Of a stretch of 64,000 nucleotides of DNA, positions 58,330-64,000 are shown piece after piece. The stretch is from Methanocella arvoryzae MRE50 (GTDB lineage Archaea > Halobacteriota > Methanocellia > Methanocellales > Methanocellaceae), in contig NC_009464.1 of the NCBI RefSeq assembly GCF_000063445.1, forward strand, positions 1,860,001 through 1,924,000, written 5' to 3'. Positions within the stretch are counted from its first letter, which is position 1. Each line of letters begins with the position of its first letter. Both the position numbers and the translations under genes were made by a program. The notes under the pieces were generated by a model. The model worked only from the letters and a program-made list of their open reading frames with translations. It was not told the DNA's origin and did no database searches.

Positions 58330-60560
58330 CTGCTCTCCCGGATGGCGCTGCCCAGCCATTGTTTCCAGGAGGCCAGCGCTTCATTGTAGTCTATCGTGCC
58401 GTGCTCTCTGCGAATGGTCTCGCAGCACGCCCGGTATTTGTCCATGTGCCGGGCGTACATCGGGGCCTCCATGAGGTCCGGCCTGGCCTCTCCAGCAGCG
58501 GCTACCGCTCCTATCATTTCTCCCCGGGCTCTCACGCAGGCGGAGACCTGTTCCAGCGACAGCCCCCAGCGGACAGATATCGCCTGCAGTGCCTCAGATC
58601 GGCCGGTATCGATGCGGTCCATGGGCACGAGGGAGTCCCTGTCAGCGGCATACAAAAGCAGGTCGTTAAAGGCGCTTTCAGGGTCATCGTCTGCCGCTCG
58701 CTTGACGATCTCGGCCACCTGGGTCACTCTCCTCTCCCTGATCACGCTGCCTCCCGGCCGGACCGTGGAGCAGACCGCCACAGCGTCCGTGGCCCGAAAT
58801 GAGGCTGGCGGCACTCCTATGTCGTGGACCACCCGCTCGAACACGTCTCTGCAGGAGGCGCCGTGGATGGTGCCCATCACCGAGTTGCCCGAGGCGCCCA
58901 CACGCATCGCCTCGTAGAGGGAACGCGCTTCAGCCCCTCTGACCTCTCCGAGGACGATCGCCGAGTCTCCCAGCCTCAGCGTGGCCCTCAGCGCATCCGA
59001 TGCCTGGAACTCGGCCTCCGAGCCTGAAACCGCTGCTCTGGTGCCGATCCCCTGCACTTTCCACCCGCACCGCTGCATGTCCTCGATTGGCAGCTCCGGC
59101 GTGTCCTCGATAGCGAGGATCCGGTAGCTGCGGGCTATTTCCAGCATGAGCGCGGTGAGCAGCGACGTCTTGCCGGCGCCCCTGGAGCCTGTGATCAGCA
59201 TCGAGGCCTGGCCGTCTACCAGCACTGACAGCAATCCGGCTGCATACGGCGATAGCATCTTCCTGTTGACCAGCTGAGGCAGCGTCCACGGGGTCTTCTT
59301 GTGCCGGCGGAATGCGTAGGCGAGGCCTCTGGTCAGGGGGCTGCCGATGGCAGACACTCTGGTGTGGAACTCGCCGAGGTCCATGTCCAGCACCGGGCTG
59401 GCCTCGGAGAACGGCCTGCCCGAGATCGCCCTCAGCCGGGAGATCATCGAGTCCACGTCGCTTTCCGACAGGTATACGTTGCTGGTGCATTCCTCTCCGT
59501 CGACGACCACGTGTAACGGAGTCATGCCTACCGGGGCGTTGACGTATACGTCCTGGATGTGAGGGTCGTTGAGCAGGTCTTCGATGATGCCCAGCCCCGA
59601 CGTGTACTTGACGAAGGAGAAGGTCAGCCTCTCCAGCCTCGGCCTGTCCAGGTATATGCCGGCTTCCCTGGCCGCATCCACTATGGCTTCCCTGGCCTGT
59701 CTGGTGAAGAACGCCCGGGCCCCCGCGGGGTCCATGAAACCGTCGTCGTAAGGCCGGTGCTTGAGCAGGCGCTCCCTTGCCGCAACGATCACCGACAGGT
59801 CTTCTCCTCCCACCGCGTATTCCCACGGCACCACGAAGTAGAGCTTTTCCAGGCTGTCCGGCAGCCGGTATATGGAGATCTGGAGGAGGGGAGACAGGCC
59901 GTCGGTTCCCTCCACCTCGTAAGACCTCAGAAATGTGGAGCCGTCAGGGGGCTCGGAGAGGATGCGGGACCTGGAAAACCGGGGCCTGATGTACGGCACG
60001 ATCTTCGAATAGCTGACGTCCTCTATTTCCCTTGCCATGATGGCCAGGTCGCCCACGTAGGCGGCGTACCGGTCCACGCAGGGGCTGCACTGCCCGGTCC
60101 TGCCCGCCTCAAAGCTCTCCGTGTACAGGCTTTTGATCTCGATGGCGGCGTCGAGCGGGTCACGGTATGCCAGCGCTGACACTCTGCGGGTCTCGTTCTC
60201 CCGCCGGGGGTCGCACCTGCCACACCCGTACCTTGTGAAGGCCGAGGCGTGCAGCCTGACGTCCTCGCAAAACGCCGCCAGGCGAAGGATGGCTTCCAGA
60301 GACTCGTGAGCGTATTCCCTGACGAAGTCCCGCTCGAGCTGCAGGCGCTCGATCCCGCCCTTGCCCGCAAGCGCGGCCAGGATGCCTTCCCTGCACGCCG
60401 GATCGTTCATGGACGACCTCCCTTTGCACCGGGAGCAGTCTATGATCATCTCTGTGCCCGTCATGCCCGCCCTCGTCCGGGCCGTACAGGCCGTGCCTTT
60501 ACTCTCTTCAGCCCCTGCCAGTCCTGCTATCCGCCGGAGTAGCAGACCACTGTCAAACAT
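58326..60560 (-). CDS. secretion/pilus ATPase (TadA/PilB-like) with Cys-rich N terminus
   Basis: A type II/IV secretion ATPase of 744 residues. The C-terminal motor has Walker A GSRGAGKTS at 458-466, LAIEDTPELP, the Walker B-like LGEVRGAEA near 537-545 and the His box TIHGAS. The N-terminal 170 residues are unusual: they carry CSRC (42-45), CGRC (113-116), CSPC (158-161) and single cysteines, suggesting zinc or Fe-S sites. The start is set at MFDSG because further upstream the frame overlaps the DJ-1 gene on the other strand. It drives assembly with the T2SF protein. Confidence 0.87.
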   Translation of the reverse strand: MFDSGLLLRRIAGLAGAEESKGTACTARTRAGMTGTEMIIDCSRCKGRSSMNDPACREGILAALAGKGGIERLQLERDFVREYAHESLEAILRLAAFCEDVRLHASAFTRYGCGRCDPRRENETRRVSALAYRDPLDAAIEIKSLYTESFEAGRTGQCSPCVDRYAAYVGDLAIMAREIEDVSYSKIVPYIRPRFSRSRILSEPPDGSTFLRSYEVEGTDGLSPLLQISIYRLPDSLEKLYFVVPWEYAVGGEDLSVIVAARERLLKHRPYDDGFMDPAGARAFFTRQAREAIVDAAREAGIYLDRPRLERLTFSFVKYTSGLGIIEDLLNDPHIQDVYVNAPVGMTPLHVVVDGEECTSNVYLSESDVDSMISRLRAISGRPFSEASPVLDMDLGEFHTRVSAIGSPLTRGLAYAFRRHKKTPWTLPQLVNRKMLSPYAAGLLSVLVDGQASMLITGSRGAGKTSLLTALMLEIARSYRILAIEDTPELPIEDMQRCGWKVQGIGTRAAVSGSEAEFQASDALRATLRLGDSAIVLGEVRGAEARSLYEAMRVGASGNSVMGTIHGASCRDVFERVVHDIGVPPASFRATDAVAVCSTVRPGGSVIRERRVTQVAEIVKRAADDDPESAFNDLLLYAADRDSLVPMDRIDTGRSEALQAISVRWGLSLEQVSACVRARGEMIGAVAAAGEARPDLMEAPMYARHMDKYRACCETIRREHGTIDYNEALASWKQWLGSAIRESR

Positions 60561-60672
60561 ATTTACACCAGATTGTAAATAAGTGTCTGTCAAGGAATAA
60601 ATACGTTTGCAGGCGCGCATAACGCCGGGACTCTTCAAGTACCCGCGGCCGAAACTGTGATCAGGTGAAGAC

Positions 60673-61242
60673 ATGAACGAGCTAAAGGGCAGGAAGATCG
60701 TGATGATCGTTGGAGACGGGTTCGAGGACTCGGAGCTACTATATCCTCTGTACCGATTCAGGTACGAGGCGTGTGCCGACGTTACGGTGGCGGGGATCGA
60801 GAAAGGGCAGACTTTGAAGGGCAAACACGGCGTGCCCGTCACCAGTGAGGCAGCGATCAGAGACCTGGCTCCAGACGAGTTCGACGCGCTGGTCATCCCC
60901 GGAGGGCAGAGCCCGGACCATATCCGCATCTACCCGGAGGTGATCAAGTTCGTGCAGGACTTCGACAGGACCGGGAAAACGATAGCCGCAGTCTGCCACG
61001 GGCCTCAGATCCTGATCACCGCCCGCCTGCTGAAAGGCAAGGACGCGACGGCCTGGAAGTCTCTCAGGGTGGACATGGAGGACGCGGGAGCTAACTACAT
61101 CGATAAGCCGGTCGTCATCAGCCAGCAGTACATATTCTCCCGGCAGCCTTCGGACCTCGGGTTCTTCTGCGACGCTATCATACAGGCCATGTCCCCCGGG
61201 AAGAGCATGACTGCAGCGGAGATGGCAAGGGCACAGGCATGA
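60673..61242 (+). CDS. DJ-1/PfpI-family protein
   Basis: The family nucleophile C108 is in AAVCHGPQIL, with an acidic partner near E18 in GFEDSELLYP. ALVIPGGQSPDHIR is also typical. Members include intracellular proteases, glyoxalases and deglycase-like proteins; which activity applies is unknown. CAGGTGAAGAC precedes the ATG. The stop overlaps the next gene by 4 bp, so the two are coupled. It is divergent from the pilus ATPase. Confidence 0.88.
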   Translation: MNELKGRKIVMIVGDGFEDSELLYPLYRFRYEACADVTVAGIEKGQTLKGKHGVPVTSEAAIRDLAPDEFDALVIPGGQSPDHIRIYPEVIKFVQDFDRTGKTIAAVCHGPQILITARLLKGKDATAWKSLRVDMEDAGANYIDKPVVISQQYIFSRQPSDLGFFCDAIIQAMSPGKSMTAAEMARAQA

Positions 61243-61889
61243 TGTTCAAGGACCGGAAAGATGCAGGCCGAAAGCTGTCAGAGCGGCTGGCTCAGGAGCA
61301 GTGGGACCAGCCGGTGGTCTTCGCGATTCCCCGGGGAGGCGTGCCCATAGGGTGCGAGATCGCCAGAAAGCTCCGAGCTCCGCTGGACCTGATCATTCCC
61401 CGAAAGCTCCCTGTCCCGTACAATCCGGAGGCGGGCTTCGGGGCTGTGGCGCCGGACGGCACCATAGTGCTGAACGACGACCTCGTGTCGCAAATTGGCC
61501 TGGACCAGGACGAGATCAACTCCATCGCCATGGCGGTGCTCGACGAGGTGCAACGGCGGATAAGGGAGTACAGGCTCGGGCCGCCGATCGACCCTAAAGG
61601 CAGGGACGTCATAGTGGTCGACGATGGCCTGGCATCGGGGTACACGATGATCGCCGCGGTGAGGGCGCTGAAGAAGAAGGGCCCGAAAAAGGTCGTCGTC
61701 GCGGTGCCCTGCAGCCCGAGGACTTCCGTGGAGAGGCTGGAGGAGGAAGCGGACGAAGTCATCTGCCTGGCGGTGCAGGAGCAGGGATCGTTCGCGGTGG
61801 CCAGCTATTACCAGAAGTTCCCGGACCTGTCGGACGGAGAGGTGCTGGCAGACCTGGGCACATGCACGCTGGTGCCTCCAAAGAGCTGA
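61239..61889 (+). CDS. phosphoribosyltransferase-family protein
   Basis: The PRPP-binding loop is recognisable as VIVVDDGLASGYTMIAAVRA, and the N terminus has FAIPRGGVPIGCEIA with RKLPVPYNPEAGFGAV. This subgroup of type I phosphoribosyltransferases is often encoded beside stress or hydrolase genes and lacks an assigned base. The length of 216 residues is usual. Translation is coupled to the DJ-1 gene, suggesting a shared repair or salvage role. Confidence 0.87.
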   Translation: MMFKDRKDAGRKLSERLAQEQWDQPVVFAIPRGGVPIGCEIARKLRAPLDLIIPRKLPVPYNPEAGFGAVAPDGTIVLNDDLVSQIGLDQDEINSIAMAVLDEVQRRIREYRLGPPIDPKGRDVIVVDDGLASGYTMIAAVRALKKKGPKKVVVAVPCSPRTSVERLEEEADEVICLAVQEQGSFAVASYYQKFPDLSDGEVLADLGTCTLVPPKS

Positions 61890-61954
61890 TCCGCGCCCGG
61901 CAGCAATACGTGGCATAGAAACCTTTATTATTTTTCATTATGATGTAAATTAGT

Positions 61955-63106
61955 ATGCTGTATACAGGGCGCCACTACCTGCTGGGCAATGCCGGCGACG
62001 GCCGCTCTTCCCTGTACCTCGGCCGTTATCTCGCCCTGGACGGATCTCAGGGAGCGCCGGTGCTGCTGGACGTCAGGAAACCCCACGCGGTGGTGATCTG
62101 TGGCAAAAGGGGCTACGGTAAATCGTATACCATGGGAGTCCTCGTGGAGGAGTTCGCCGGCCTTCCCGAAGCGCTCCGCAGGAATTTTTCCGTCATCGTA
62201 GTCGACACCATGGGCATATTCGGCAGTATGGCCGGCCCCGGAGGCATCGGCGCCAGGGTCTTCACGCCGGCCCCGTTTTTAAGCGAGATGCCTGCCGGGG
62301 CGCTGCCCTTCGAAATACCCACCGGCTCTCTGTCTGTCTACGACTATTGCGAACTGCTGGGAATCGAGCCTCTAAGCCCCCATGGAGCTGTCCTGGCCAG
62401 CGCGATCTCGGAGAGCGACACGTTCAGCATCGAGTCGCTGATCGACCGTATCCACTCCTCAGCCGCCTCCCCCGGGGTGACCTCGGCAGTCTGCGGCCTC
62501 CTCTCCATGGCATCTTCCTGGAAACTGTTTTCCCCGCATGCGAGTTTTGCCTCTCTGCTCGAGCCGGGCAGCATCAACATCATCGACCTCAGCGGCTACG
62601 GCCACGACCCCGGAATTAAATCCTGTGCAGTTGCGTCGCTGGCCCGGGCGTTATACGACGTCCGGGTCAGGGCCAGGCGGCGGGAGAACGGGTCGAGGGA
62701 GGTGCCGCTGATCTGGATGCTGATCGATGAGGCGCACATGTTCCTGCAACCGGACTCCGGTGCAGGCCGGGTGCTGGTCAACGAGTGGCTGCGGCAGGGC
62801 AGGCAGCCCGGGCTTTCGCTGGTCCTGGCTACCCAGCGGCCGTCAGCGCTGGGCTACGATGTGCTGTCCCAGGCCGACGTGATCGTCTGCCACCGGCTGA
62901 CTTTGAGGGACGACGTGGAAGCGCTGGAACGGGCCAGGCCACTCTACGTCAAGGAGCCGGTTCGAGAAGCGCTGGCCAGGCTGGGGAACACGAGGGGTGC
63001 AGCCATAGTGGTGGACGACGCGACCGAGTCCTACCACGTGATCAAAGTCCGGCAGCGGAAGAGCCTGCACGGCGGCGGAGAGCCGGAAATCTATGGCGCT
63101 GACTGA
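61955..63106 (+). CDS. HerA/FtsK-superfamily ATPase linked to a pilin locus
   Basis: The P loop GKRGYGKS at 50-57 and Walker B WMLIDEAHMF (256-260 core), with the sensor ATQRPS at 291-296, place it with HerA/VirB4-type pumps. The N-terminal 45 residues form a HAS-barrel-like strand set. It has 383 residues, shorter than HerA itself. TTTATTATTTTTC about 28 bases before the ATG and no ribosome binding site suggest a leaderless message. It overlaps the prepilin peptidase gene by 14 bp, so it likely belongs to the same surface machine rather than to DNA repair. Confidence 0.82.
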   Translation: MLYTGRHYLLGNAGDGRSSLYLGRYLALDGSQGAPVLLDVRKPHAVVICGKRGYGKSYTMGVLVEEFAGLPEALRRNFSVIVVDTMGIFGSMAGPGGIGARVFTPAPFLSEMPAGALPFEIPTGSLSVYDYCELLGIEPLSPHGAVLASAISESDTFSIESLIDRIHSSAASPGVTSAVCGLLSMASSWKLFSPHASFASLLEPGSINIIDLSGYGHDPGIKSCAVASLARALYDVRVRARRRENGSREVPLIWMLIDEAHMFLQPDSGAGRVLVNEWLRQGRQPGLSLVLATQRPSALGYDVLSQADVIVCHRLTLRDDVEALERARPLYVKEPVREALARLGNTRGAAIVVDDATESYHVIKVRQRKSLHGGGEPEIYGAD

Positions 63107-63575
63107 ACTCCTGCCGATCGCGGCTGCAGGTATCCTGCTCGCCGTTGCCGCCTGTATCGATGTCAGGTCCGGTCGCATTCCCAACTGGCTGACGCTCCTC
63201 TCAATCCTGGCGGGCATGGCAATCCTGTCAGTAAAGTGCATATACGGGTATCCCGTATGGACAGCCGCGTTAACAGCCGGAGTCTCTCTCGCTCTGACGT
63301 ATCTGCTGTGGTTCACCGGGTCATGGGGCGGCGGAGACGCTAAGGCCTGCCTCGGCGCCCTGCTGCTCGTCAGCCCGGCCTTTCCAGTGCTGTTGTTCAT
63401 CATTGCCTTTTCCAGCGGCCTGGCCCTCATAGTCGCTGTCAGGTGGATGTACCGGCTGACCGACTCGAAAAACAGGCACCGCCATGATAGTGGCGGCCGG
63501 CAGCTGGGGCCATCGCTTCTGGCAGCCTTTATCCTCTCTGCCGGAGCCTGCTCAGTACTATCAGGGGGTTCATGA
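63093..63575 (+). CDS. prepilin peptidase (A24 family, FlaK/TadV-like)
   Basis: This membrane aspartyl protease of 160 residues has catalytic D23 (ACIDVRSGRIPNWLT) and D82 in the GxGD motif (SWGGGDAKA). Four or five hydrophobic segments follow. It cleaves leader peptides of pilins. The next gene encodes a pilin-like protein and overlaps by 4 bp, giving an evident enzyme-substrate pair. A second probable substrate is the pilin at 55784. Its C terminus is polar with a HRHDSGGR stretch. Confidence 0.88.
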   Translation: MALTELLPIAAAGILLAVAACIDVRSGRIPNWLTLLSILAGMAILSVKCIYGYPVWTAALTAGVSLALTYLLWFTGSWGGGDAKACLGALLLVSPAFPVLLFIIAFSSGLALIVAVRWMYRLTDSKNRHRHDSGGRQLGPSLLAAFILSAGACSVLSGGS

Positions 63576-64000
63576 TGACGGACGATGCCGGGGCGGACAC
63601 CCTTCCGATCGCGTTCATCGCCACTTTGCTCATCGCTGCAGCCATCGTCGGTATAGCCGCAGCCGGAATCAGGAACGTCTCTCCAGTTGTGGATACCGGC
63701 TCCGTCGACGCGCAGGCGGAAGCTCTGGCGGCAGACTGCAGGGCCTTATTGTCCTGCGCCCCGAGGTACCTTGACGACCCTGGGTCTCCGGCGGGGGCCA
63801 CTAAAATTGTGGAGCTTTCCCTTCCCGATTCCACCGAGTATTTCGGGCTCGGCTGCGATCCCGGGGGAGAAAGTGCCAGCGGAGGCATCATCTGCTATTC
63901 AGTGGCTGGCAGTAAAAAGACGATAGTCGTAGACGCAGGCGTATCGTTCAGGTCCGGGGGTGACGGGACGCTGTCCTCCGTGCTCGAGGCTGAGCATGTC
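63572..64000 (+). CDS. pilin-like (pseudopilin) protein, cut by the window edge
   Basis: The frame starts at ATGATG overlapping the peptidase stop and stays open to the edge, 143 codons. MMTDDAGADTLPIAF leads into one hydrophobic helix (IATLLIAAAIVGIAAAGI), then a soluble domain with several cysteines (ADCRALLSC, GLGCDPGG, GIICYS). The D-D-A-G-A-D-x-L-P leader matches the pilin at 55784. Its start ATG could be the first or second codon. Being last in the HerA-peptidase operon, it is the likely local substrate of the peptidase. Confidence 0.82.
   Translation, partial: MMTDDAGADTLPIAFIATLLIAAAIVGIAAAGIRNVSPVVDTGSVDAQAEALAADCRALLSCAPRYLDDPGSPAGATKIVELSLPDSTEYFGLGCDPGGESASGGIICYSVAGSKKTIVVDAGVSFRSGGDGTLSSVLEAEHV

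Noticed and set aside
60561-60929. Extension of the pilus ATPase gene upstream to an earlier ATG
   Set aside because: The added 123 codons overlap the DJ-1 gene on the other strand and have shadow-like composition. MFDSG at 60560 gives a normal gap between divergent genes.

Overview
The window reads as a chromosome segment of a methanogenic euryarchaeon. A free-standing McrD, an archaeoflavoprotein AfpA, an FmdE-family protein, archaeal NAC, RadA, an OB-fold RPA and a Sec11-type signal peptidase all fit this. TATA boxes and AGGTGAT-like ribosome binding sites also point to Archaea. Gene content and base composition remind me of Methanocellales, but that placement is an impression, not a demonstrated result. 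Coding DNA is moderately GC-rich. The left-edge transposase and the restriction-modification island (especially hsdS and its flanking genes) are visibly AT-richer.

Layout. 1-1.1 kb: part of an insertion sequence. 1.3-11.4 kb: housekeeping and small genes, including TrmI-like methyltransferase, NAC, tandem CxxC mini-proteins, a presenilin-type protease, a Nog1-like GTPase, a signal peptidase, an iron-sulfur flavoprotein, a PAS-GAF protein and a PIG-L deacetylase. A tRNA-Arg(GCG) follows. 12-19.3 kb: regulators, a 40-residue zinc-ribbon protein, and an FmdE-like gene leading a metal-type ABC transporter operon behind a palindromic operator, then MgtE. 19.3-28.5 kb: CooC-like ATPase, a secreted desulfoferrodoxin-like protein, a frameshifted gene, the leuC-leuD-leuB operon, a TetR regulator with two operators, RPA, and large intergenic repeat elements. 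28.5-37.2 kb: paired lipoproteins, acetyltransferase, hydrolase, a two-component pair and RadA. 37.2-47.1 kb: a type I restriction-modification island with an HD/YwgA-like pair, bounded by inverted copies of one GC-rich repeat. 47-55.6 kb: a second DUF45 protease, McrD, RsgA-like GTPase, HxlR/tautomerase, a decayed MFS gene, the Isf-AfpA flavoprotein pair and a HAD phosphatase. 55.8-64 kb: a type IV pilus-like (Tad-like) locus.

Two features stand out. First, 55.8-64 kb holds a secretion ATPase, a fused double T2SF membrane protein, a HerA/FtsK-like ATPase, a prepilin peptidase and two pilin-like proteins. The two pilins share an unusual N-terminal motif, D-[DE]-A-G-[AV]-[DE]-x-L-P, so the parts on both strands probably form one surface machine. 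Second, several families of intergenic inverted repeats built from short, nearly periodic words (CGCCAAG, CACAGAG, CACAGATT, GGAGGTC, GTACGCGAAG) lie mostly between convergent genes, where they could act as 3' hairpins or be mobile palindromic elements.
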